A stretch of 64,000 nt of DNA from Sulfuricella sp035530375. Its GTDB lineage: Bacteria; Pseudomonadota; Gammaproteobacteria; Burkholderiales; Sulfuricellaceae. Positions 32,939-40,637 of this stretch are shown piece by piece (the stretch's first letter is position 1; every line of letters starts with the position of its first letter). The notes under the pieces are model-generated. The model was not told the DNA's origin, ran no database searches, and was given only the letters and a program-made list of their open reading frames with translations. The position numbers were made by a program, and so were the translations under genes. The stretch is from assembly GCA_035530375.1 (NCBI GenBank), contig DATKUY010000039.1:1-64000 (forward strand), read 5' to 3'.

Positions 32939-34198
32939 CTATCTGTCAATCTCACCAAACACAATATCGAAAGTCCCCATCAGCGCCACCACGTCGGCGA
33001 TCATGTGGCCGCGCGCCAGCTCGTCCATCGCCGCCATGTGGGCGAAGCCCGGGGCGCGGATCTTGAGACGGTAAGGCTTGTTGGCACCATCGGATACCAT
33101 GTAGATGCCGAACTCGCCCTTGGGGTGTTCCACCGCCGCATAACACTCGCCTTCCGGTACATGCATGCCCTCGGTGAAGAGCTTGAAGTGGTGGATCAGC
33201 TCTTCCATGTTCTGCTTCATGTTGGTACGCGAAGGCGGCGCCACCTTGTGGTTTTCGGTAATCACCGGACCGGGATTGACGCGCAGCCAGTCGACGCACT
33301 GCCTGATGATGCGGTTGGACTGGCGCATCTCTTCCATCCGAACCAGGTAGCGGTCGTAGCAATCGCCCTCGACGCCGACCGGAATATCGAAATCCATCTT
33401 GTCGTAAACTTCATAGGGCTGCTTCTTGCGCAGATCCCAGGCCACGCCGGAACCGCGCAGCATCGGGCCGGTCAGACCCAGCGCCAGCGCACGTTCCGGC
33501 GTCACCACGCCGATGCCGACAGTGCGCTGCTTCCAGATACGGTTATCGGTCAGCAGGGTTTCGTATTCGTCGACACAGGCCGGAAAGCGGTTGGTGAAAT
33601 CCTCGATGAAGTCCAGCATCGAGCCCTGGCGGTTGGCGTTCATGTCGGTCACGGCCTGGGCGCTATGGACCTTCATCCTGGCGACTTCATATTGCGGCAT
33701 GGTGTCCGGCAGATCGCGGTAAACCCCGCCCGGACGGTAGTAGGCGGCATGCAGGCGCGCGCCCGAGACCGCCTCGTAGCAGTCCATCAGGTCCTCGCGC
33801 TCGCGGAAGGTATAGAGAAATATGGTCATCGCGCCGATGTCCAGCCCATGTGCGCCGAGCCACAGCAGGTGGTTGAGAATGCGGGTGATCTCGTCGAACA
33901 TCACGCGGATGTACTGGGCGCGGACCGGCACTTCCAGCCCGAGCAGCTTCTCCACCGCCATCACGTAGGCATGCTCGTTGCTCATCATCGACACATAGTC
34001 GAGGCGGTCCATGTAGGGCATCGCCTGGAGGAAGGTCTTGTGCTCGGCCAGCTTCTCGGTGCCGCGATGCAGCAGGCCGATATGCGGGTCGGCGCGCTGC
34101 ACCACCTCGCCGTCCAGCTCCAGCACCATGCGCAACACGCCGTGCGCAGCCGGGTGCTGCGGGCCGAAATTCAGCGTGTAATTGCGGATATCAGCCAT
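32939..34198 (-). CDS. nuoD: NADH-quinone oxidoreductase subunit D
   Basis: A 419-residue peripheral-arm subunit (49-kDa type) that lines the quinone site with NuoB. Visible family segments are FGPQHPAAHGVLRMVLELDG near the N-terminus, HRGTEKLAEHKTFLQA and SMMSNEHAYVMAVEKLLG. I chose the ATG at 34198 (MADIRNYTLNFG); the frame extends upstream into the nuoC-nuoD repeat without meaning. Confidence 0.96.
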   Translation of the reverse strand: MADIRNYTLNFGPQHPAAHGVLRMVLELDGEVVQRADPHIGLLHRGTEKLAEHKTFLQAMPYMDRLDYVSMMSNEHAYVMAVEKLLGLEVPVRAQYIRVMFDEITRILNHLLWLGAHGLDIGAMTIFLYTFREREDLMDCYEAVSGARLHAAYYRPGGVYRDLPDTMPQYEVARMKVHSAQAVTDMNANRQGSMLDFIEDFTNRFPACVDEYETLLTDNRIWKQRTVGIGVVTPERALALGLTGPMLRGSGVAWDLRKKQPYEVYDKMDFDIPVGVEGDCYDRYLVRMEEMRQSNRIIRQCVDWLRVNPGPVITENHKVAPPSRTNMKQNMEELIHHFKLFTEGMHVPEGECYAAVEHPKGEFGIYMVSDGANKPYRLKIRAPGFAHMAAMDELARGHMIADVVALMGTFDIVFGEIDR

Positions 34199-34229
34199 GC
34201 AGCACCTCAACAGTTTTTCCGTGCCACGA

Positions 34230-34375
34230 AGAAGCTGTGTCAAAAACGTAGCGAGCGGGCGTCAGATGGGTGAGGCCGAAGCGCAGGAACCGGAATGTAC
34301 ATAAAAGTACATGAGGATTCCGAGCATCGCCCGATCCCGTATCACGCCCGCGCAGTAGTTTTTGGCATAGCTTCT
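34230..34375. repeat. 146-bp palindromic MITE-like element (family E)
   Basis: The ends are inverted copies of AGAAGCTNTGNCAAAAAC followed by CG-GCGGGCGT. The centre is again palindromic, with AATGTACAT and ATGTACT arms around an AAA loop, so almost the whole element could fold into one long hairpin. No transposase is encoded. It occupies the nuoC-nuoD gap, and its right edge is the first base of the nuoC TGA stop. Only one copy is seen in the window. Confidence 0.75.
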
Positions 34376-34962
34376 CAGCCACCGTAGTTCTCCTCGCGTA
34401 CGATGCGCGGCGTCAGCTCGCGCGGCTCGATGCTCACCGGCTGGTAAATCACGCGGCGCTGGTCGGGGTCATAGCGCATTTCGACGTTGCCGGAAAGCGG
34501 GAAATCCTTGCGGAACGGGTGACCGATAAAGCCGTAGTCGCACAGGATGCGGCGCAGGTCGGGGTGACCGGTAAAGATGATGCCGAACATGTCGAACGCC
34601 TCGCGCTCGAACCAGTTGGCCACCGGCCAGATTTCCGCCACGGAATCCAGCACCGGAAAATCATCGTCGGACGCAAACACCTTGATGCGCACGCGGCAGT
34701 TGTTGCTCACCGACAGCAGGTGCACCACGGCACAAAAACGTTGCCCCTGCCAGCGTCCGTCGCCATAGGTGCTGTAATCCACGCCGCACAGGTCGGTGAG
34801 CTGCTCGAAGCGCAGATCGGGATGGTCGCGCAGGATGCGCGCCGCTTCCAGCCAGTGCGCCGGACTGATTTCGACCGCAAGCTGGCCGACATGCCCGGAG
34901 AGTTTGACCAGCTTGTCGCCCAATACGGCTTGCAGGTTTTGTTTGAGAATTTCCAGTTTCAT
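34375..34962 (-). CDS. nuoC: NADH-quinone oxidoreductase subunit C
   Basis: A 195-residue subunit (30-kDa type) separate from NuoD, not fused as in E. coli. Family segments include FEREAFDMFGIIFTGHPDLR and ILCDYGFIGHPFRKDFPLSG. I chose the ATG at 34962 (MKLEILKQNL), five bases after nuoB; the longer frame to 35091 lies within nuoB. The TGA stop touches the family E repeat. Confidence 0.96.
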   Translation of the reverse strand: MKLEILKQNLQAVLGDKLVKLSGHVGQLAVEISPAHWLEAARILRDHPDLRFEQLTDLCGVDYSTYGDGRWQGQRFCAVVHLLSVSNNCRVRIKVFASDDDFPVLDSVAEIWPVANWFEREAFDMFGIIFTGHPDLRRILCDYGFIGHPFRKDFPLSGNVEMRYDPDQRRVIYQPVSIEPRELTPRIVREENYGG

Positions 34963-34967
34963 GGCGC

Positions 34968-35444
34968 TTAACGGGCTATGGTATGAGTGCGCTTGATCTT
35001 GTTCTGCAACTGGATCAAACCGTAGAGCAACGCTTCCGCCGTCGGCGGGCAGCCCGGCACATAGACATCCACCGGCACGATGCGGTCGCATCCGCGCACC
35101 ACCGAATAGGAATAGTGATAATAGCCGCCGCCGTTGGCGCAGGAGCCCATCGAAATCACCCAGCGCGGCTCGGACATCTGGTCATAGACCTTGCGCAGGG
35201 CGGGCGCCATCTTGTTGGTCAGGGTGCCGGCCACGATCATCACGTCGGACTGGCGCGGACTGGGACGGAAAACGATGCCGAAACGGTCGAGGTCGTAGCG
35301 TGAAGCGCCGGCCTGCATCATTTCAACCGCACAACAGGCGAGACCGAAGGTCATCGGCCACATCGAGCCGGTGCTGGCCCAGTTGAAAACCGTATCGAGG
35401 GAGGTGGTGACAAAGCCCTTTTCGAAAACGCCTTCAATACCCAC
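34968..35444 (-). CDS. nuoB: NADH-quinone oxidoreductase subunit B
   Basis: A 158-residue subunit holding the terminal 4Fe-4S cluster N2. The ligands are in GLACCAVEM (two adjacent Cys), SMGSCANGG and VPGCPPTAE. The start is a GTG (35444) with a strong GGAGG site. It is 51 bases after nuoA. Confidence 0.97.
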   Translation of the reverse strand: MGIEGVFEKGFVTTSLDTVFNWASTGSMWPMTFGLACCAVEMMQAGASRYDLDRFGIVFRPSPRQSDVMIVAGTLTNKMAPALRKVYDQMSEPRWVISMGSCANGGGYYHYSYSVVRGCDRIVPVDVYVPGCPPTAEALLYGLIQLQNKIKRTHTIAR

Positions 35445-35495
35445 GCCGCACCTCCATTACGCCGTGGCCATGACTGTCGATAGCATACGCGGCCA

Positions 35496-35852
35496 TCATT
35501 CCCATTCCAGCGCTCCCTTCATCCACTCGTAAATGAAGCCGACCACCAGGATGCCGAGAAAAATCATCATGGCGAGAAAACCGAACAAGCCGATTTCCTG
35601 CAACACCACCGCCCAGGGGAAAAGAAAGGCGATTTCCAGATCGAACAGGATGAACAGAATGGCGACCAGATAATAGCGCACATCGAACTTCATGCGCGCG
35701 TCTTCGAAGGCCTCGAAGCCGCATTCATAAGGAGAGTTTTTTTTGTCGTCGGGACGATGGGGGGCAAGAAGCCCGCCCATTGCCATGGGAATAACCCCGA
35801 TAGCCAGGCCGACCATGATAAACAGCAAAATCGGAAAATAATTTTCCAGCAT
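35496..35852 (-). CDS. nuoA: NADH-quinone oxidoreductase subunit A
   Basis: A 118-residue membrane subunit with three helices and the conserved loop YECGFEAFEDARMKFDVRYY between helices 1 and 2, which carries the quinone-gating Cys. It is the first gene of the complex I operon. The 133 bases upstream, to the tRNA-Leu gene, are AT-rich and contain TATAGT on the minus strand near 35945, but I see no convincing -35. Confidence 0.97.
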   Translation of the reverse strand: MLENYFPILLFIMVGLAIGVIPMAMGGLLAPHRPDDKKNSPYECGFEAFEDARMKFDVRYYLVAILFILFDLEIAFLFPWAVVLQEIGLFGFLAMMIFLGILVVGFIYEWMKGALEWE

Positions 35853-35985
35853 GTGCAGCCCATTTCCCTTTAAGCCGGGCCGGACGTCCCGTCATGGCGC
35901 ACGTCCAAACCATGCATCAGTTAATTATTATTTACTGATCCAACTATACTCCCCCTCAACCAGAAGGCGAGCTTTTTTAGAAATC

Positions 35986-36070
35986 TGGTGCCGATGAGCA
36001 GACTCGAACTGCTACGGCTTTCGCCACCGCCCCCTCAAGACGGCGTGTCTACCAATTTCACCACATCGGC
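35986..36070 (-). tRNA. tRNA-Leu (anticodon GAG)
   Basis: Read on the minus strand, the acceptor GCCGATG pairs with CATCGGC, the anticodon stem CCGTC/GGCGG encloses loop TTGAGGG with anticodon GAG, and a long variable arm (GGTGGCGAAAGCCG) marks a class II tRNA. CCA is encoded (35986-35988). It lies between secG and nuoA, the same position as in many proteobacteria. Confidence 0.95.
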
Positions 36071-36087
36071 ATTCAAAAACAGAGGTG

Positions 36088-36456
36088 TTACTTTGGTATT
36101 TCTCCAGCCTTCGATCCGGCCGCATTACCCTGGGCAGGAACTACGGGCACCACTTTTGCCGCATCAACCGGAGCGACCGGTTGAACCACGCTGCCATGCG
36201 ACTCCATCAAGCCTACCTGCCTGGTCCTGTGACTGGAAAAATAAGTCAGTCCCAGACTGGTCAGAAAGAACACCGTGGCAAGAATCGCCGTGGCCCGGCT
36301 CAGGAAATTGGCCGAACCGCTGGAACCGAACAGGCTGCCGGAAGCGCCGCTACCGAAAGCCGCACCCATATCCGCTCCCTTGCCATGCTGCATCAGCACC
36401 AGGCCAATGACGCTCAGCGCCGCAATAATATGAACAACCCAAACCAGTGTTTCCAT
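36088..36456 (-). CDS. secG: Protein translocase subunit SecG
   Basis: A 122-residue membrane protein with two helices (about 5-25 and 52-72) and the SecG pattern VLMQHGKGADMGAAFGSGAS between them. SecG assists the SecYE channel. The C-terminal tail is rich in Val, Pro and Ala and is longer than in E. coli. It lies 15 bases after tpiA, just before tRNA-Leu. Confidence 0.93.
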   Translation of the reverse strand: METLVWVVHIIAALSVIGLVLMQHGKGADMGAAFGSGASGSLFGSSGSANFLSRATAILATVFFLTSLGLTYFSSHRTRQVGLMESHGSVVQPVAPVDAAKVVPVVPAQGNAAGSKAGEIPK

Positions 36457-36471
36457 TGTTACCTCAAAAAA

Positions 36472-37227
36472 TCAGCGCTGTGCCGCGCGGCAAATCGCCA
36501 AAAACTCCTGCGCATCCAGCGCAGCGCCACCGATCAGGCCGCCATCGATATCCGGCATGGAGAACAATTCTGCCGCATTCGCCCCTTTGACGCTGCCCCC
36601 GTACTGAATCACCAGCCTATCGGCAACATCCTTGCTCTGAGCGGCGATCTTGCCACGGATAAAGGCATGTACCGCCTGCGCCTGCTCCGGCGAAGCCGTC
36701 TTGCCGGTGCCGATCGCCCAGACCGGTTCGTAAGCCACGATCGCCCTGGACAGCGCAGCCACGCCCAGCTTCACGGTCACCGCGTCAAGCTGACGCGCCA
36801 CGACCGTCTCGGTGATGCCGGATTCGCGTTCTTCCAGCGTTTCACCGATACACAGGATCGGCGTCAGACCGGCCTTTTGCGCCGCCTCGAATTTCAGTGC
36901 CACGGTGGCATCGTCGTCGCCATACATGGCGCGGCGCTCGGAGTGGCCGACCAGCACATACTTGCAGCCGAAATCCAGCAGCATCGCCGCAGAAACCTCG
37001 CCGGTGAATGCGCCCTTCTCGTGCTGGCTCAGGTTCTGCGCACCCCAGGCAATCGCCGTGCCCTGCAGCAGGGATTGCGCCTGGAACAGGTAAGGGCTAG
37101 GCACGCACACCGCGCACTTCATGCCCTTCACGCCCGCCATGCCGGCGCTGACCGATTCCAGCAGCGCCTTGTTCTGCGCCAGGCTGCCGTGCATCTTCCA
37201 GTTACCTGCAACCAACTTTTCCCGCAT
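36472..37227 (-). CDS. tpiA: Triosephosphate isomerase
   Basis: A 251-residue TIM barrel that interconverts dihydroxyacetone phosphate and glyceraldehyde-3-phosphate. Visible are the N-terminal GNWKMHG with the substrate-binding Lys, the catalytic His in VLVGHSERR and the catalytic Glu in VAYEPVWAIGTG. I chose the ATG at 37227 (MREKLVAGNWK); an ATG five codons upstream (37242) is also open. It shares an operon with secG. Confidence 0.95.
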   Translation of the reverse strand: MREKLVAGNWKMHGSLAQNKALLESVSAGMAGVKGMKCAVCVPSPYLFQAQSLLQGTAIAWGAQNLSQHEKGAFTGEVSAAMLLDFGCKYVLVGHSERRAMYGDDDATVALKFEAAQKAGLTPILCIGETLEERESGITETVVARQLDAVTVKLGVAALSRAIVAYEPVWAIGTGKTASPEQAQAVHAFIRGKIAAQSKDVADRLVIQYGGSVKGANAAELFSMPDIDGGLIGGAALDAQEFLAICRAAQR

Positions 37228-37318
37228 CGCCGTAATTCTCATTTTGCAAAGCGGGTCATGATACTGTTTCAGGGCATCCCGGTCAATCATGGTTAGCTGG
37301 CCGTCTTGCGCGGGGCGG

Positions 37319-39970
37319 TCACTCCGTGCTCAAGTTCGCGGCACCGATTTTTTCCCGCAGCTCCGCTTCCAGTTTCTTGGCAGCGGTGATGTCGGCAAAG
37401 GCCATCACCACACCGTCGATCACGTTCTCCAGGGTGCGATACGGCATGATCCGCGCCTTGAACCAGCGGCCGTCATGGGCGGCAACCTCCTTTTCCGAAA
37501 ACACCAGCGTACGCAGGACTTCATGCGCGTCTTCCTGCAGTTCCGGGTATTGCAAATCCATCACGATATCGCTGAGCGGGCGCCCGACGTCGCCCGGTAT
37601 CAGCTTGAAAATTCCGGTCGCCTTGACGGCAAAACGCCGCACATGCATTTCGCCATCGAGGAACACGGTGGCAATGCCGGTACTGTCCAGCAGATTCTTC
37701 ATGTCGCTGTTCACCCAGGACAGATCGTCCACCTTGGATTGCAGCTCGGCGTTGACGGTCTGGAGTTCCTCATTCAGCGACTGCAATTCCTCCTTGGAAG
37801 TGGTCAACTCCTCATTGGTGGATTGAAGTTCCTCGTTGGTGGACTGAAGCTCCTCGTTGGCGGAAGTGAGATCTTCCTGCGAAGATTGCATTTCCTCATG
37901 GAGAGACTGAATTTCTTCACGGGCCTGCCGCAACTCCTCCAGCGCAGCGCTGTCGGCGTCATTTGGCGTTCTGTCGCGCGCCTTCGAGGGCGGCGCCGGC
38001 ACATCGGTGAACACCACCATCACCATGCCCCGCAGCGCCTCCGGCGTTTCGATGGCATGCACGGCAAGATTGACGCTTTGCGCCTGCCCGCCGTTGGCGG
38101 CCACTTTCAGCCCCTCCAGGGTGATGCTGCCGCGCTGCTTCACCACCTTCCTCAGTGCGGCGGTCAGTTCGTGGCGCAGCCCATCGCGGGCCATCGCATG
38201 AATATTCCAGTCGGCCTTGCCGGCGGCCGGCTCCAGATATTTCCCGGTGTGCCCACTGATGTAAACAATGTCCCCCGCGCTGTTCACCAGCACGGCTGCC
38301 GGGGAAAATTTCTGCAGCAGCAATTGATCCGCCAGCAACTGGAGATTGACGGCTGGCTTCACGGCCTTGGGCTCTTCGGAAAAATCCGGCATGGCGGGAA
38401 AAGGCTTGGTCGGAAATTCAACCCCAACCGCCTGCATCGGGGTATCGGTTCGCCGATAGAGCCGCACCTTGCCTTCCAGCGGCACGAACAGGGTAGTAAA
38501 GCCGCCTATGGTCTCGGAGGTGCCGAGCAGCAGGATACCGTCGCGATTCAGGGCGTAGTGAAACAGCGGTATAAGCTTTTTCTGCAGCTCCGGGCTGAGA
38601 TAGATCAGCAAGTTGCGGCAGATGAGGATGTCCAGCTTGGTAAAAGGTGGGTCCATGATGATGTTCTGCGGCGCAAAAATCACCATCTCGCGGATCTCCT
38701 TGCTGACCCGGTAGCCGGCATCGTCTTCGATGAAAAACCGGTTCAGGCGCCTTGGCGAAACGTCTGCGGCGATGTTGGCGGGGTAGACGCCCTGGCGAGC
38801 CCGGTCGATGGCATCCTGATCCAGGTCGGTCGCGAAGATTTGCAGCGAGAACCGGGCCTGCGGCCCGACTTGCTCGAGCGCCTCCTTGAATGCTATCGCC
38901 AGGGAATAGGCTTCCTCCCCGGTGGAGCAGGCTGGCACCCATGCCCGCAATGCCTTGCCGGCAGGATAGGCCGCCATGATCGCGGGAATTGCCTCATTCA
39001 CCAGAAATTCCCAAACCGGCGGGTCGCGAAAGAAACTGGTCACGCCGATCAGCAATTCCTTGAAGAGCAAATCCAGCTCCTGGGTATTGCCGCGCAGAAA
39101 GCGGACGTAATTGGCAATGGTATCGATCTGGTGAATGCCCATGCGCCGCTCGATGCGGCGGTACAGGGTGTTTTTCTTGTACAGCGAGAAATCGTTGCCG
39201 GTGCGCTCCCGCAACAGGATCACCACCTTTTCCAGTGCGCTCTGGCTCTTCCTCTCCAGCGTCGGCTCGAGCCGGCCAGGCAAATAAGCGTGGCGCAGGT
39301 AGGCGACGATATGTTCCGGCAGCGCTTCCGGCGCGGCGACGATGTCGGCCAGCCCGGCATCGATGGCGCTGCGCGGCATGCCGTCGAATTTGGCCGAAAG
39401 CGGCTCCTGCACCAGCGTCAGCCCGCCCTTTTCCTTGATGGCGCGCAGGCCCAGCGCCCCATCCGAGCCCATGCCGGAAAGAATTACGCCGATGCTGCGT
39501 TCGCGCCGGTCTTCCGCCAGCGCGCGGAAGAAGAAATCGATCGGCAGGCGCAGGCCGCGCGCCGCCATCGGGTCGAGCAGGTGCAGCACGCCATGCAGGA
39601 TCGACATATCCTTGTTCGGCGGGATCACGTAAACGCAGTCCGGCTTGACCCTCATGCGGTTCTTCGCCTGCTGAACCGTCATGCGGGTGGCGCGCTGCAG
39701 CAGTTCCGGCATCATGCCCTTATGAGTAGGGTCGAGATGCTGGATGACGACAAAAGCCATGCCGCTGCCCGCAGGAACATGGCCGAGAAATTGCCCCAGC
39801 GCCTCCAGCCCGCCCGCCGATGCGCCGATGCCGACGATGGGAAAGGGACTGTCGCCGGCGGCGCGCCTCTTGTGCACAGTCGCGGGCACTGCATCCACAA
39901 CCGGCCTGTCGCGGCGGGTGGTTTTGGTTGCGGGTCTGGCAGGTTCGTCCGCCTTGGTGGACTTGGCCAT
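37319..39970 (-). CDS. CheB-CheR fusion with coiled coil and PAS domain
   Basis: An 883-residue protein. Residues about 43-230 are a CheB methylesterase with catalytic Ser51 (GASAGG), His78 and Asp170 (SGMGSDG). Residues about 240-480 are a CheR methyltransferase with the SAM site ACSTGEEAYSLA. A region with weak PAS character follows, then a long coiled coil (about 630-745) of repeated STNEELQS-type heptads, and a C-terminal PAS domain (about 750-870). There is no receiver domain in front of CheB and no histidine kinase at the end. No chemoreceptor gene is nearby. It may modify or sense through an alternative pathway with the kinase divergent from it; that is inference. AGGAG precedes the ATG. 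Confidence 0.92.
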   Translation of the reverse strand: MAKSTKADEPARPATKTTRRDRPVVDAVPATVHKRRAAGDSPFPIVGIGASAGGLEALGQFLGHVPAGSGMAFVVIQHLDPTHKGMMPELLQRATRMTVQQAKNRMRVKPDCVYVIPPNKDMSILHGVLHLLDPMAARGLRLPIDFFFRALAEDRRERSIGVILSGMGSDGALGLRAIKEKGGLTLVQEPLSAKFDGMPRSAIDAGLADIVAAPEALPEHIVAYLRHAYLPGRLEPTLERKSQSALEKVVILLRERTGNDFSLYKKNTLYRRIERRMGIHQIDTIANYVRFLRGNTQELDLLFKELLIGVTSFFRDPPVWEFLVNEAIPAIMAAYPAGKALRAWVPACSTGEEAYSLAIAFKEALEQVGPQARFSLQIFATDLDQDAIDRARQGVYPANIAADVSPRRLNRFFIEDDAGYRVSKEIREMVIFAPQNIIMDPPFTKLDILICRNLLIYLSPELQKKLIPLFHYALNRDGILLLGTSETIGGFTTLFVPLEGKVRLYRRTDTPMQAVGVEFPTKPFPAMPDFSEEPKAVKPAVNLQLLADQLLLQKFSPAAVLVNSAGDIVYISGHTGKYLEPAAGKADWNIHAMARDGLRHELTAALRKVVKQRGSITLEGLKVAANGGQAQSVNLAVHAIETPEALRGMVMVVFTDVPAPPSKARDRTPNDADSAALEELRQAREEIQSLHEEMQSSQEDLTSANEELQSTNEELQSTNEELTTSKEELQSLNEELQTVNAELQSKVDDLSWVNSDMKNLLDSTGIATVFLDGEMHVRRFAVKATGIFKLIPGDVGRPLSDIVMDLQYPELQEDAHEVLRTLVFSEKEVAAHDGRWFKARIMPYRTLENVIDGVVMAFADITAAKKLEAELREKIGAANLSTE

Positions 39971-40075
39971 GTTTAGCTCCTGTGAATGTCGGCGGATGGC
40001 ACCCGGTGACTTTACTCCGCATAAAGGTCAAGTTGCAATCGGACACGTCAAACAGGCACTCGACTGAAACAGGCT

Positions 40076-40092
40076 CTAAGGAATTTCCTTAG
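40076..40092. promoter_or_regulatory. Short perfect palindrome in a divergent promoter region
   Basis: CTAAGGAA-T-TTCCTTAG is a perfect inverted repeat with a one-base centre. It lies between the CheB-CheR gene and the small gene at 40196, which point away from each other, and could be an operator. No regulator can be named. Nothing else is seen in the 225-base gap. Confidence 0.35.
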
Positions 40093-40195
40093 CGCAGATT
40101 AAGCATTCTGCGTATATCACGGACGCGACCGATTGACTTAAAATCATCCGCAGGTGCCACTATCGATTCATACTTTGACTCCATGGAGAAACAGC

Positions 40196-40402
40196 ATGGC
40201 CCGAACCGCGCAATGGCAGCCCACGGCAGACACGCCCCTCAATGAAGGCGAGCGCCTTATCCCGCAAACCCAGGTGATCAAGGCGCTTCAACTGCTCCTT
40301 GACGAGGCGCCCTGTTTCGCCACCGAAAAACGCCACGACTGCGCTGAACCTTGCAAATGGCGACGGAATTGCCGCGGAATGATGGCAACATGGCTGCGCT
40401 AA
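40196..40402 (+). CDS. Small Cys-rich hypothetical protein
   Basis: A 68-residue protein starting at an ATG with GGAGAA seven bases upstream. The C-terminal half has Cys40, His47, Cys49, Cys53 and Cys59 in a basic context (RHDCAEPCKWRRNC), which could bind a metal. I do not recognise a family. It stands alone before a 235-base gap. The ribosome site and the Cys pattern support it being real. Confidence 0.55.
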   Translation: MARTAQWQPTADTPLNEGERLIPQTQVIKALQLLLDEAPCFATEKRHDCAEPCKWRRNCRGMMATWLR

Positions 40403-40553
40403 TGTTGAAACCAGGCGCAGACAATGTTTCCGCATTACCCCACAAGAGCCCTGTTGTGCCGGCAGGAACACGCCGGCCAGGCAACATCCTTTGTTGCAAG
40501 GCATAAATCCATCTCCATTCCCCCTTCCATCCGTTTTATGCCTTAATATGAAA

Positions 40554-40577
40554 CATATCATTGTAGAATATGATATG
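40554..40577. promoter_or_regulatory. Inverted repeat upstream of the sensor kinase gene
   Basis: CATATCAT and ATGATATG form 8-base inverted arms with an 8-base spacer, 60 bases before the kinase start, in an AT-rich patch. It looks like a dimer-binding operator or promoter element. The regulator is unknown. Confidence 0.4.
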
Positions 40578-40637
40578 GCTTGCTTTTGTGTCGAAGCGCG
40601 AATTCTTTTTGCATAAAAAAGCGGAACGAAAAATCCG

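Noticed and set aside
34191..34382. A 63-residue frame inside the nuoC-nuoD repeat
   Set aside because: It is an accident of the palindromic element; it has no family pattern and no conserved start.
37289..39976. An 895-residue open frame on the plus strand across the CheB-CheR gene
   Set aside because: The minus strand has all catalytic motifs of CheB and CheR; the plus frame has none and is His/Gln-rich.
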